NCBI GenBank assembly: GCA_002722705.1
Contig: PBMP01000024.1
Coordinates: 122,440-186,439 of the forward strand
Direction of reading: 5' to 3'
From: Pseudobdellovibrionaceae bacterium
GTDB taxonomy: Bacteria; Bdellovibrionota; UBA1018; UBA6935
Length of the DNA: 64,000 nucleotides
The number at the start of each line of letters is the position of its first letter. Positions within the stretch are counted from its first letter, which is position 1. Position numbers and translations under genes: made by a program. Below, piece after piece: positions 35,874 to 44,606 of this stretch. The notes below the pieces were generated by a model that worked only from the letters and a program-made list of their open reading frames with translations, did not search any database and had not been told where the DNA came from.

Positions 35874-35892
35874 GAAACTTTGTCTTATCAGA

Positions 35893-36465
35893 TTAAGATT
35901 TTTTCTTTGGTCCTGGAGCTAAAACCATGATCATTTTTCGACCTTCCATTTTAGCTGCTGACTCAACATGTCCAACAGACTCAACATGCTCGGCTAAACG
36001 AGCCATTAACTCATGACCCACTTCCGTATTTGTAATCTGCCTTCCACGAAACATCATGGTCACTTTTGCTTTATCCCCAGCCTCTAAAAAACCTTTTACG
36101 TTTTTAAACTTATAATCCAGATCATGAGAATCCGTATTAGGCCTCATCTGAACTTCTTTCACTTTGATCGTGACTTGATTTTTCTTAGCTAACTGTTCTT
36201 TTTTCTTTTGTTCGTACTTAAACTTACCGTAATCCAGTATTTTACAAACAGGAGGCTTAGAATTTGGAGAAACTTCGACCAAATCAAGGCCTTTATCTTT
36301 CGCCATAAAGTAAGCTTTTTTTGTATCAACAATCCCCACCTGATTTCCGACGTCGTCAATCAGTCTAACTTGTGGGACTCTAATTCTTTCATTAATTCGG
36401 TGTTTATCGTTCGTTTGGGGTTGAAATCGGCCGCGTTTTCGGCCGCCAGGTGATGGAAATGCCAT
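35893..36465 (-). CDS. infC: Translation initiation factor IF-3
   Basis: This 190-residue protein has the IF-3 N-terminal domain (RINERIRVPQVRLIDDVGNQ) and the C-terminal domain with VKEVQMRPNTDSHDLDYK followed by KAKVTMMFRGRQI. IF-3 binds the 30S subunit and checks start codons. The ATG at 36465 is the only usable start; an in-frame stop lies 9 codons upstream, and there is no clear Shine-Dalgarno. An extra basic N-terminal stretch (about 1-22) precedes the canonical start. Unlike in many bacteria it is not joined to rpmI-rplT; it has its own promoter and terminator. Confidence 0.95.
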   Translation of the reverse strand: MAFPSPGGRKRGRFQPQTNDKHRINERIRVPQVRLIDDVGNQVGIVDTKKAYFMAKDKGLDLVEVSPNSKPPVCKILDYGKFKYEQKKKEQLAKKNQVTIKVKEVQMRPNTDSHDLDYKFKNVKGFLEAGDKAKVTMMFRGRQITNTEVGHELMARLAEHVESVGHVESAAKMEGRKMIMVLAPGPKKKS

Positions 36466-36505
36466 AGATATTCTGTATGAGTGAGAGTGTTACTCGATCC
36501 TTTCT

Positions 36506-36534
36506 CTTATATAATTGATCTCTCCGAGTTCTAA
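36506..36534 (-). promoter_or_regulatory. Candidate sigma-70 promoter for infC
   Basis: On the minus strand TTAGAA (36529-36534) and TATAAG (36506-36511) are separated by 17 bases and lie about 40 bases upstream of the infC ATG. Confidence 0.45.
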
Positions 36535-36549
36535 CGACCTTGAGCCGCC

Positions 36550-36580
36550 TTGTCAAGATCAGCCTGAAGATCATTATAAC
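36550..36580 (+). promoter_or_regulatory. Candidate promoter for the MBL-fold hydrolase gene
   Basis: TTGTCA (36550-36555) and TATAAC (36575-36580) are 19 bases apart, slightly long, and precede the ATG at 36654. It is divergent from the infC promoter. Confidence 0.3.
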
Positions 36581-36653
36581 TAAATTTGTAAGAAATTTCT
36601 GATCTTTTATTACACGTATTGACGCATCGGCTTTTTTTCGAGATCGTCCTCCT

Positions 36654-37610
36654 ATGCTAAAAATAGGAAAATACACGATCAGGACCCTGGAAACCGGCTC
36701 ATTTGCCCTTGACGGGGGGGCAATGTTTGGAATCGTCCCCAAACCTCTCTGGGAAAAGACCAACCCTGCTGACGAAAAAAACCGAATTGATATGAGACTC
36801 AGATGCCTATTGATTCAAAAAGAAGCGGATTCTGACGGGCCCGCTGAAAATTTACTGATTGATTGCGGAATGGGGACAAAATGGGCGGATAAGCATTATC
36901 AAATGTACAAAATCGATTACTCAAAATGGTCCCTCAGGAGTGAACTCAAAAAGCTGGGGCTCATCGCTGAAGACATCACAGGAGTGATCGCAACCCATCT
37001 TCACTTTGACCACGTAGGGGGTCTCACCTACCGTGAGAATCCAACTCATCCAAACTCAGATCTCCTCCCCACCTTTCCCAATGCTCGTCTCTATATACAA
37101 CAACGCAACTGGGAACTCGCTCATTCTCCATCTGAAAAAGACCGTGCAAGCTACCTTTCAGAAAACTTCCATCTCTATTCAGACAACAGTCTTTGCGGTC
37201 GAAAAACCGAACTTCTCCACACGTTCTCCACTGATCCCAGTGGAAAAACTGCATTCAATAGACCAAATTCCAAAGAAGATACTCTTTTTCCAGGAATCAG
37301 TGTTGAGGTCAGCCACGGGCATACCCTAGGAATGCAAATCGTTCGAATTTCTGATGGAACGACCTCACTCGTATACGGAGCTGATCTCATTCCAACAGCG
37401 ACGCATGTTCGGATTCCATTTATTATGGCTTACGATTGCTTTCCAATGTTCATTCTTGAAGAAAAAAAGAAGCTTCTCAATCGAATCGTAGATGAACAAA
37501 GCTATCTGTTTTTCGAGCACTGTCCTCGAACAGATGCATGCAAAGTAAAACGAACAGATAAGGGAGACTTTGAAGCCCATTCCTTTATTCAAATCAATGA
37601 ATTGTCATGA
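36654..37610 (+). CDS. Metallo-beta-lactamase-fold hydrolase
   Basis: This 318-residue protein has the zinc motif THLHFDHVGG (about 106-115) with HxHxDH, further ligands in VSHGHTLG (His) and VYGADLIPT (Asp), and a late His in FFEHCP. The set is complete, so an active di-metal hydrolase is expected. The pattern with a capping region resembles quorum-quenching lactonase-like and YflN-type enzymes, but the substrate cannot be told from sequence. No signal peptide is seen, so it is cytoplasmic. A run of seven G occurs in the coding sequence at 36714-36720. Confidence 0.88.
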   Translation: MLKIGKYTIRTLETGSFALDGGAMFGIVPKPLWEKTNPADEKNRIDMRLRCLLIQKEADSDGPAENLLIDCGMGTKWADKHYQMYKIDYSKWSLRSELKKLGLIAEDITGVIATHLHFDHVGGLTYRENPTHPNSDLLPTFPNARLYIQQRNWELAHSPSEKDRASYLSENFHLYSDNSLCGRKTELLHTFSTDPSGKTAFNRPNSKEDTLFPGISVEVSHGHTLGMQIVRISDGTTSLVYGADLIPTATHVRIPFIMAYDCFPMFILEEKKKLLNRIVDEQSYLFFEHCPRTDACKVKRTDKGDFEAHSFIQINELS

Positions 37611-37653
37611 TATTGGCGTCAACGATTTGAAGAAAAAAGCCGACAGGATAAAG

Positions 37654-38517
37654 ATGCGTTTTATTTTATTTACCCTCATCACTCTTTCAACGACCAGTTG
37701 GGCAAAAGACTCCCTCAACCCTCAAGAAACCAGCGAACTTGAGGCAATAAAAGGGGTTCAATTGAACCAAGCAGCTCGTCACGCGACTGATTTAAGAATT
37801 GCACAAAAGAACCAGAATCCAGTCATTCGTACTGTGTTGAGAAATGCTTTTAAATATAATGACCCCGCTTTTGATCTCTTCATTCTTTACAGTCTAGATC
37901 CAAAAAAATTAAAAAAAATAAACCAAGATATTTATGAAAAAATTTGGACACGATTTAAAAAAACTGACTTTAAAAAATGGGAACATCTCTTCCCACTCAT
38001 TGAACAAATTAAATCTTCACGTCCGTCTCTAGACGCTCATGTTCAAGAGACGATCTTAGAAAAAGCAAAAATATACTTTAAACAAAATCCACATTCGGAA
38101 CAAGGGGCTCATCTTCTTAATTCTCTTAGTCAATTTTCTTCAGATTCTCCTTTAGTCCAACATCAATTAAGTCATTGCATGAACTGGAGTCGGAGTACAA
38201 TCATCCGAAAACAATGTAAAAAAATGATTATTTCTTATTTTCAAAAAACAAAAATAACAGCACCTCACTTAAAAACCATCCTTATTCAATGGATTCCAAG
38301 TACGACAGGAAGACTCCGAGAAGACTTATTGACTGCCATTCACCATAACTGGAATCAATTCTCTCCTACAGAACAAAAAAAAATTCAAAAAAAAATAAAA
38401 GATCTTTTATCTAAAAGCAAATTGAGCATAAAAGCACAAACACTTGCTGATCATATTCTTAAAAATCCAAAAGAAAACTCTATTCAGGAGTGCCTACTCC
38501 TTTTTAACGAAGACTAG
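37654..38517 (+). CDS. Exported all-helical protein, function unknown
   Basis: ATG 37654 is chosen because it starts a signal peptide (MRFILFTLITLSTTSWA) and has an AGGA site upstream; an ATG at 37570 lies inside the previous gene. It gives about 287 residues. The mature part appears fully helical, with repeated Leu/Lys helices that could form HEAT- or TPR-like stacking (for example AHLLNSLSQF and LKTILIQWIPSTTGRLREDLL). No catalytic motif is seen. It is followed by the hydrolase gene at 38528 after 10 bases and likely shares its transcript. Confidence 0.65.
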   Translation: MRFILFTLITLSTTSWAKDSLNPQETSELEAIKGVQLNQAARHATDLRIAQKNQNPVIRTVLRNAFKYNDPAFDLFILYSLDPKKLKKINQDIYEKIWTRFKKTDFKKWEHLFPLIEQIKSSRPSLDAHVQETILEKAKIYFKQNPHSEQGAHLLNSLSQFSSDSPLVQHQLSHCMNWSRSTIIRKQCKKMIISYFQKTKITAPHLKTILIQWIPSTTGRLREDLLTAIHHNWNQFSPTEQKKIQKKIKDLLSKSKLSIKAQTLADHILKNPKENSIQECLLLFNED

Positions 38518-38527
38518 GAAAGAAAAA

Positions 38528-39259
38528 ATGCCATTACTTCCTACCCATCTAAATCAAAAAAATCCAGTCGGATGGAACGACTCGACTTCCGTCTCCCAAT
38601 ATCTCGTTGGTCCATACCAAAACTTCAATTACATCATCTTAGACCAACAAACTCATCAAGCAGCAATAGTCGATCCACAAATTGAAATCGAACCCTTACT
38701 CAGCGACCTCAAACAACATAACTATCAACTGAAGCAGATTTGGCTCACCCATACCCACTATGATCATGTGGGAGGACTCCAAAAACTCTACCACCAGTTT
38801 AAAGACCTTCAACTCTACCTTCACAGTAAAGAGTATCATCGAATCGAACATCTAAACTTACCTAAAAAAAATAGATTTTTCTTCAACGACAACGAATCTT
38901 TTTCTCTAGGACAGCTTGAAATTAAAACCTCTCATACTCCTGGGCACACCGCAGGAGCTCTTTGTTTTCAATGGAAACATAATGATCATCACTTTCTTTT
39001 AAGCGGAGATACGTTGTTCTTGGGAAATTGCGGTAGAACAGACCTCCCCACTGGAAATGTGGGTGAACTCTTTAATTCTTTAAGTCGAATAAAAACTTGG
39101 AACCCAAACCTCATCGTTCTTTGTGGACACCATTATTCAAATAAAGTGGCGGAATTCCTAGGAAATGAAATTCAAACAAATCCCGCTTTACTTTGTAAAA
39201 ACGTCGAAGAACTTACTCTCTATCGATTAAAAAGAGATCAACTTAGAAATGACAAATAG
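38528..39259 (+). CDS. Glyoxalase II-like MBL-fold hydrolase
   Basis: The ATG at 38528 is preferred over an upstream in-frame ATG inside the previous gene; it gives 243 residues. The zinc motif THTHYDHVGG (about 77-86) has HxHxDH, and later ligands occur in SHTPGHTAG, LSGDTLF and LCGHHY, all as in glyoxalase II and persulfide dioxygenase-like enzymes. It probably hydrolyses a glutathione-like or other thioester, or acts on persulfides; the subgroup cannot be fixed. It is cytoplasmic. The N-terminal residues NFNYIILDQQTHQAAIVDPQ match the family's first strands. Confidence 0.88.
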   Translation: MPLLPTHLNQKNPVGWNDSTSVSQYLVGPYQNFNYIILDQQTHQAAIVDPQIEIEPLLSDLKQHNYQLKQIWLTHTHYDHVGGLQKLYHQFKDLQLYLHSKEYHRIEHLNLPKKNRFFFNDNESFSLGQLEIKTSHTPGHTAGALCFQWKHNDHHFLLSGDTLFLGNCGRTDLPTGNVGELFNSLSRIKTWNPNLIVLCGHHYSNKVAEFLGNEIQTNPALLCKNVEELTLYRLKRDQLRNDK

Positions 39260-39283
39260 AGGAAAAAATGGCACATCCATGAG

Positions 39284-39790
39284 ATGAGACCCGTTCTGTA
39301 TTCTCTTATCATTCACACCATTTTATGGGGCATTCTTTCTCATAAAGTTTTTTTATCAACACATAGACCAAGAAAAACGGTAACAGCGACGACTTACTGG
39401 ATAGAAAAAAAACTTTCAACATCAAATCAAAATCGACACGGAAAATTCAAAAAAAAGAAGAAAACAGAAAATAATATTAACCAAAAACAAAAAACAGATT
39501 TTTCCGAGAAAAAAATCTCAACATCCCATTTTTCTTACCGTCAACTTCAATTATGGATCACTCAAGCACTCACAAATTCTGTTCCAAAACAGATAAAAGA
39601 GAATCAGAAATTAATTGCACAGCTTATTCTTTCACCAGAAGGAAAAATCAAGGAAGTCAGACTCACCCAGCGAAGCGGAAATCAACGCTTTGATCGCTGG
39701 GTTCTGAGTCGCCTTCAAAACCTCAATTCAATCCCAATAAAGAATCCCCCGACCGAAGTTCAGATCCCCATTGAATTTGTACGTCATTAA
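39284..39790 (+). CDS. TonB C-terminal-domain protein
   Basis: This 168-residue protein has a single N-terminal membrane helix (about 5-24), a long Lys/Asn/Gln-rich periplasmic linker (about 45-80) and a TonB C-terminal domain (LIAQLILSPEGKIKEVRLTQ then FDRWVLSRLQN, about 108-150). The linker is short for a true TonB and lacks the Pro-Glu/Pro-Lys repeats; no ExbB/ExbD gene is nearby. A four-codon reading frame (ATG GCA CAT CCA TGA, 39268-39282) with a good GAGGA site directly precedes the start and may couple translation. The 3' end overlaps the convergent protease gene by 68 bases. Confidence 0.75.
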   Translation: MRPVLYSLIIHTILWGILSHKVFLSTHRPRKTVTATTYWIEKKLSTSNQNRHGKFKKKKKTENNINQKQKTDFSEKKISTSHFSYRQLQLWITQALTNSVPKQIKENQKLIAQLILSPEGKIKEVRLTQRSGNQRFDRWVLSRLQNLNSIPIKNPPTEVQIPIEFVRH

Positions 39791-41543
39791 AAAGATCTCG
39801 AAGTCCATGAATTTCCATTGCCTTTTTAATTTGCTCAATATGCGGAGTTCCGTTAGTCAACAGCCCGTCATCGTCGTCTCGAAGAATCAATTCCATCAAC
39901 GCAGCCTTTATACTTTTTGCATTAGAGACCAAAGATGGAAGAACAAGTGCCTCCACTAGAGCATCAGGTTCTCCGACCTCAATAAGAGCTTCCCGAAAAT
40001 GCCAAACAAACCCCATCCACACTTCACCAGCCTTATGCACTTCGCGTCTCGGATTCTTTTCATACTGGGTTTTGTTATTTGCAGTTCGAATAGGACCTTT
40101 ATAATCTCGGAAGCTTTCTCCGACTAAAGGCTGCTTCGTCATCAGAATCGCAATCACATCTCCCCATCCTTCACTTAATGCTCCGGATTGAATTCCTCCA
40201 TAAAGATCATCCACATAATGACCGAACTCATGATAAACAACAGTATCGTATGCGGAATTTGGACACCGAGAAGTGGCTTTAAAGAAATAAAGACCTCCCC
40301 ACATATACATCGCATTACACTGTCTAAACTCTAAATTTACTTTTGTTTTAATCTTATCATTAAGTTCAATCCCCTGTTTCACTAAGTAATCTCGAACTTG
40401 AGTTAAGTGATAATAAGCATTTGTTTTTGCTAACTCAAACTCAGAGATTCCTTCACTCTGTTCTTGATTTGATATTAACTTAAACGCTTCACCTGGAGAC
40501 AAATCCAAATTAAATACCGGCACCGAATCATTCGTGTCCGTCAAAATTTTAAAATACTTTCCATCTAAAGTCGTTGAAACTTGGGCTCTCTCTTTTATCT
40601 TTAATTCAACTTTTCCATCTGAATTCGTATATGACTTCTGAACTAATTGTTCATGCTCATAAGCCTTCACCTCTAGACCATCTAAAGAGCGTGCCTCAAA
40701 TGCCTCTTTATTCACAATCGGGTCGAAAGGAACAATGTTCCCCACTACCTCAAGTTCTGCATTTTCTTGAGAGTATGAGAAATCTTTCACCCAAACCCGA
40801 CGAGACTCTTGATCAACCAAAGCCCCTTTGGGTTGATCTTTAAATCCAACTTCAAAAACCGGTCGAGGCTGACCAGACACCAAGCGAATGACAGAGCGTG
40901 TATGCTGCACAGGTGTATTTGGTAAGTTCAAAGTTTTTCTTGCAAGTCCGATTGCCTGCTCTTTTGACAAGTTAATCTGATAACCTTGAGGAGGTAAGTC
41001 CACTTTTCTATTTTCTAAGAAAACTAAACGAGAAACCCCATCTTTGCCTGTTTTAATCATTGCGTGAATTCCTGCAGACTGGATAGGAATTCCCTTCCAA
41101 TGTGCTGGAAATTGAAAATACTCTTGAGCTCCTACCAAATCATTTGAAACTCTCTGATGATGACTAGGAGTAGGCTGAATTTCCTTTTGAAAATTCAAAT
41201 TTCCTTGCCATTGCTTTTCAGCTTGGTGATAAACCCAAGAAGGCAATGCTTCTTCAGAAAGAGAAGGAACCTCAACAGAAACTACTCGACTTTCCGTTTT
41301 CATCTCAGACGAAAAATCATCTTCATGTTGATGAGATGACAACATGAGGTTCTGATCCGATTTTTGAGTTTGAACTTTCTTTTCTTGATTTTTAGTTTTT
41401 GAAAGAGTTCCGGAAATTTCAGTTCTTTGAGAGAAAGATTCAGTTTTCTTAGAACTCTCCCCAAAAAAATAAACTCCTAAAACAAAGAGAATAAAAGCTA
41501 AAAATAAGAATGCCTTAGTTTGACGATTTGAAATAGATGACAT
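39723..41543 (-). CDS. Secreted HExxH metalloprotease, fungalysin/M4-like
   Basis: This 606-residue protein has an N-terminal membrane or signal helix (about 10-28), then an FTP/PepSY-like propeptide region (GIPIQSAGIHAMIKTGKDG and EQAIGLARKTLNLP). The catalytic region has zinc ligands in HEFGHYVDD and, after a short spacer, the third ligand in GALSEGWGD. That arrangement is gluzincin-like and resembles M36 fungalysins more than M4. It is likely autoprocessed after export. The ribosome-binding site is a run of seven G. Its last 68 bases lie under the 3' end of the TonB-like gene. Confidence 0.87.
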   Translation of the reverse strand: MSSISNRQTKAFLFLAFILFVLGVYFFGESSKKTESFSQRTEISGTLSKTKNQEKKVQTQKSDQNLMLSSHQHEDDFSSEMKTESRVVSVEVPSLSEEALPSWVYHQAEKQWQGNLNFQKEIQPTPSHHQRVSNDLVGAQEYFQFPAHWKGIPIQSAGIHAMIKTGKDGVSRLVFLENRKVDLPPQGYQINLSKEQAIGLARKTLNLPNTPVQHTRSVIRLVSGQPRPVFEVGFKDQPKGALVDQESRRVWVKDFSYSQENAELEVVGNIVPFDPIVNKEAFEARSLDGLEVKAYEHEQLVQKSYTNSDGKVELKIKERAQVSTTLDGKYFKILTDTNDSVPVFNLDLSPGEAFKLISNQEQSEGISEFELAKTNAYYHLTQVRDYLVKQGIELNDKIKTKVNLEFRQCNAMYMWGGLYFFKATSRCPNSAYDTVVYHEFGHYVDDLYGGIQSGALSEGWGDVIAILMTKQPLVGESFRDYKGPIRTANNKTQYEKNPRREVHKAGEVWMGFVWHFREALIEVGEPDALVEALVLPSLVSNAKSIKAALMELILRDDDDGLLTNGTPHIEQIKKAMEIHGLRDLFNDVQIQWGSELRSGDSLLGLN

Positions 41544-41549
41544 TTAACT

Positions 41550-41556
41550 CCCCCCC
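41550..41556 (-). promoter_or_regulatory. Poly-G ribosome-binding site, HExxH protease gene
   Basis: A GGGGGGGAG string on the minus strand lies 6 bases before the ATG at 41543, the longest G run among the similar sites here. Confidence 0.6.
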
Positions 41557-41621
41557 AGGAGTCAAAAAAGTAACACTATTCTAGTTCAAAAGTCAAAAAT
41601 AGATAAAACAAGAGAAATTAA

Positions 41622-42272
41622 TCAAAGATTTAAAATCTCCTTCAACTCGCTCAATTGTCTCTTCAAACGATTTGGTTGATCACTTCTTTCTCGTTCAATT
41701 TGCATCTTTAGTGCTTTGGCTGCCTCTAAAACTTGATTCATTGACCTTCTTTTTACGATACGCGCAATTCCACTACTTGGAACGACATAATTGTAGTAAA
41801 TCATAAGAGTTTCCGAGCCCATGGGCTCAAAATGAACAGAACCTTCGATATGCTTCGAACTTGAAGCTCGTACTTTAGTCCAAGAAATATCGTAGATATG
41901 TTTTTTTATATTTCCGGTTACTGTATTTTCAACAGTATAGACCTCATCATCTAAAAAACGAGGAAGATCCATAATGTAAGAAACGTGAGCTTTATTTTTT
42001 TGAGGACGAAGAGTGACTTCAGATTTGAGAAGCAGAGGGATAAATTGTTTATGAAAATTAAAATCAGCAAAAACAGCAGCCGCTTCGATTGGATCCGCGT
42101 GAACTTTTTGAAAAATCCAAACCTTTGGCCACGGACGTCGTGGAACCTTCTGACTTATAACAACAGCTTCTCCTCGTCTTACCTGATTTTGTTGAAATAC
42201 ATTCAACCAATCCCAGCTTGAACCCTGAGCGCAAACGCTTTGCATTAAAAATAAAATAATGATTGCTTTCAC
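41622..42272 (-). CDS. Exported START/SRPBCC-like protein
   Basis: A GTG at 42272 is chosen because it follows a GGGGG site and begins a proper signal peptide (MKAIIILFLMQSVCA after initiation); it gives 216 residues. Upstream in-frame starts would add a charged stretch before the signal. The mature protein has the START-type plan, with strands around VWIFQKVHADPIEAAAVFAD and VEGSVHFEPMGSETLMIYYNY-like segments and a C-terminal amphipathic helix. It probably binds a lipid or hydrophobic ligand in the periplasm. It is divergent from the EI24-type gene. Confidence 0.72.
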   Translation of the reverse strand: MKAIIILFLMQSVCAQGSSWDWLNVFQQNQVRRGEAVVISQKVPRRPWPKVWIFQKVHADPIEAAAVFADFNFHKQFIPLLLKSEVTLRPQKNKAHVSYIMDLPRFLDDEVYTVENTVTGNIKKHIYDISWTKVRASSSKHIEGSVHFEPMGSETLMIYYNYVVPSSGIARIVKRRSMNQVLEAAKALKMQIERERSDQPNRLKRQLSELKEILNL

Positions 42273-42279
42273 AAATAAA

Positions 42280-42284
42280 CCCCC
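42280..42284 (-). promoter_or_regulatory. Poly-G ribosome-binding site, START-like gene
   Basis: GGGGG on the minus strand lies 7 bases before the GTG at 42272. Confidence 0.5.
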
Positions 42285-42343
42285 ATAGATAGTTGGACGC
42301 AGATCAAAAACTTTTTTACCTTTTTCGTCAATGGGAATCTCAT

Positions 42344-43123
42344 ATGAAAACAACCATTCAAACCCCTGAAAAACTATCCTTTCCTCGAATACAGTCTTTG
42401 TGGTTCGGACTCAAAATTCCTTTTCTTGCAGGAAGAATCATCGTTAAAGATCGAACACTTCTTCTTCTGAGCTTAATTCCTATTGCGTTAACCATTGCTC
42501 TTTATATTTACGTGATTGGAGGAGTTCAAAATTGGGCAACTGCACAAATGTCTGAGTATTATCGCATTTGGGGTTGGGATCCCCAAGGATGGGTCGTCTG
42601 GATCGCATCGTTGATTACTCAACTCATTCTCATTATTGTAGGAGCACTCACTTTTGCTTTTACGAGTAGCATTATCGCTTCTCCCTTTAATGATCTTCTC
42701 GCAGAAAAAACCGAATCTCGCTCCACTCCCATAATGACTCCTTCAGATCAGAGTGGTTTTAAACATCAAGTTCGACTGATATTTATAGACCTTGCAAAAA
42801 CAGTTGCGGCAGGTGGTGCTGGAATTCTTGCAATCATTCTTTCCTGGGTTCCCTTTGTGAACTTTGTTGCGTTTGCAATCGCATTTCTACTCATCGCTTT
42901 TCAATACGTAAGCTACCCTCAAACGCGAAGAGGGGTTCCACTCAAAAGAGGCGTTCGATTCCTTTGGGATTATTTTTATGTTTGTGTGGGATTTGGAGCA
43001 ACCGTAACCTTTCTCTTTTCCCTTCCATTTGTTGCAAGCTTTGCACTTCCTATGGCGGTTGTCGGAGGAACCTTACTTGTTGCTCGTGCTCCAGGAAACT
43101 CTCAACTTCCACGCTTAAAATAA
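42344..43123 (+). CDS. EI24/CysZ-family membrane protein
   Basis: ATG 42344 has a GGGA site 8 bases upstream and gives 259 residues; an earlier in-frame start at 42293 is less likely. Four or more membrane segments are visible (LLLSLIPIALTIALYIYV, LITQLILIIVGALTFAF, AGGAGILAIILSWVPFVNFV, and a C-terminal pair). The characteristic SIIASPFNDLLAEKTE segment of the EI24/CysZ family follows the second helix. Family members transport sulfate or have unknown roles. No sulfur-assimilation genes are nearby, so a sulfate role is not supported here. Confidence 0.8.
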   Translation: MKTTIQTPEKLSFPRIQSLWFGLKIPFLAGRIIVKDRTLLLLSLIPIALTIALYIYVIGGVQNWATAQMSEYYRIWGWDPQGWVVWIASLITQLILIIVGALTFAFTSSIIASPFNDLLAEKTESRSTPIMTPSDQSGFKHQVRLIFIDLAKTVAAGGAGILAIILSWVPFVNFVAFAIAFLLIAFQYVSYPQTRRGVPLKRGVRFLWDYFYVCVGFGATVTFLFSLPFVASFALPMAVVGGTLLVARAPGNSQLPRLK

Positions 43124-43128
43124 GAACG

Positions 43129-43143
43129 AGGCAATCATTGCCT
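43129..43143 (+). terminator. Weak hairpin after the EI24-type gene
   Basis: AGGCA and TGCCT form a short stem 6 bases after the stop, followed by AGTCTTTTAT. It is a short stem with an interrupted T run. Confidence 0.35.
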
Positions 43144-43204
43144 AGTCTTTTATACCTATTGAGTTCTTTTTGTGGACCTCCGATGAGAAATCAAGGAGAG
43201 CACT

Positions 43205-43924
43205 ATGAAAGCTTTTGTACCTATAACCATCCTCACTCTTTCTTCGATTTTGATCATTGGATGTGAATTTGGAAATCAAACAGAAACAACTTCTCGTCTT
43301 GCATCGTGTAATCTTTTTGCGCCTGCTTTCTATTCTACTGAACAACAATCCTTACAATTTTGCGTTCAAACAGAAAATGGAAATATGGAGTGCTCTCATC
43401 GAGATCCATCTATTCTCACTGGGGGAATTTATGATGCGTTAACAAACCCCGTCGTCCTTCAAGTCATCGATTCATCACAAAACCGATATGCACTTTCTCC
43501 AAACAATGACCTTTCCCAAGGACAATTCATTTTTGCAGACCCAAGCACTCAAGAAATTTGGGCAGATGCAATTTCTCCTGAACAACCTTTTTTAGCTGAC
43601 GAACCTCACTGCCTCTACAAATCAACTTTTTCGATCCGTGGAACCACACAGTCCTTTGACGCTCCTGTTGTCATGAATGATTTTGATGTCTGTGGAAATC
43701 TAAATATTGAAATCACAATGACAGACGAATTCATAGGCTCGTGTACTCACGCATTAGAACGATTAAAAAAATGCTATCAGGACTCCACTGACTGCTCAGG
43801 AATGAACCCAAGCCTTCCGCAAGTTCTGATTGGACCTTATTTAGATGCGAAGGTCATTACCCCCAAAGAAATACCCGACTTAAAAACACTGAGCTATAGA
43901 AAAAATTACTCAGGAGATCTTTAG
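43205..43924 (+). CDS. Lipoprotein, function unknown
   Basis: This 239-residue protein has a lipobox LIIGC (Cys20) after a hydrophobic signal. The mature part has many Cys (ASCNLF, QFCVQ, MECSH, HCLYK, VCGNL, GSCTHA, KKCYQD, DCSG), suggesting several disulfides in the periplasm. No family is recognised. A GGAG site precedes the ATG. It is a single gene between the EI24-type gene and rdgB. Confidence 0.72.
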   Translation: MKAFVPITILTLSSILIIGCEFGNQTETTSRLASCNLFAPAFYSTEQQSLQFCVQTENGNMECSHRDPSILTGGIYDALTNPVVLQVIDSSQNRYALSPNNDLSQGQFIFADPSTQEIWADAISPEQPFLADEPHCLYKSTFSIRGTTQSFDAPVVMNDFDVCGNLNIEITMTDEFIGSCTHALERLKKCYQDSTDCSGMNPSLPQVLIGPYLDAKVITPKEIPDLKTLSYRKNYSGDL

Positions 43925-43961
43925 AATCCAGTTGTTTCCTTTCTGACTCCCATGCTAAAAA

Positions 43962-44606
43962 ATGGGAATGCGAGAATCAAATATAGTTGTTTTGGCGACA
44001 AGTAATCTAGATAAAGTTAAAGAGTTCAAAGCTCTTTTTAAAGCTCATACACAGTTAAACGTGGCACCCGCAAAAGAGTTTCTACGAAACGCCGACAAAC
44101 TAAAATATGTCGAAACCTATCATTCTTATGAAGAAAACTCACTTGCTAAGGCAAGAACGATCAATCTGGCTTGTCATTATCCAGCACTTGGAGACGATTC
44201 TGGTCTTGAAATACAAGGTCTCGATCAAAAGCCAGGGCCCCTTTCAGCTAGATATGCAATTCCAAAAGCAGGAGAAGGGCAAGATGAAGCAAACGTCCAA
44301 AAAGTACTTTCTGAACTGAAAGGAAAAAAAGACGAAGACAGAAAAGCTAAATTTACCGCGTGTCTTTCAGTAGTTATGGAAGGTCTTTCTATTACTGCTC
44401 ATGGAGAGCTACACGGAACGATTATTGAAGAACCTCGAGGAACGAATGGATTTGGTTATGATCCCATTTTTGTTCCAGAAGGAGAGACACGAACTCTTGC
44501 TGAGATGACACAAGATGAAAAAAATAAAATCTCTCATCGAGCTAAAGCGTTTGACCACCTTCTTGAGCTTTTATCTGAAAATAGAATTGAATGGGTGAAA
44601 CCTTAA
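43962..44606 (+). CDS. rdgB: RdgB/HAM1-type (d)ITP/XTP pyrophosphatase
   Basis: This 214-residue protein has the family motifs LATSNLDKVKEFKALF near the start, ALGDDSGLEI (about 75-84, with the catalytic-metal Asp), and GTNGFGYDPIFVPEG (about 164-178). It clears non-canonical purine triphosphates such as ITP and XTP from the nucleotide pool. Two ATG codons two residues apart are possible starts. The stop overlaps the convergent DUF218 gene by 4 bases. Confidence 0.94.
   Translation: MGMRESNIVVLATSNLDKVKEFKALFKAHTQLNVAPAKEFLRNADKLKYVETYHSYEENSLAKARTINLACHYPALGDDSGLEIQGLDQKPGPLSARYAIPKAGEGQDEANVQKVLSELKGKKDEDRKAKFTACLSVVMEGLSITAHGELHGTIIEEPRGTNGFGYDPIFVPEGETRTLAEMTQDEKNKISHRAKAFDHLLELLSENRIEWVKP

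Noticed and set aside
42344..43123. CysZ sulfate-transport assignment
   Set aside because: The EI24/CysZ family is broad, and no sulfate-assimilation genes are nearby, so only the family name is kept.
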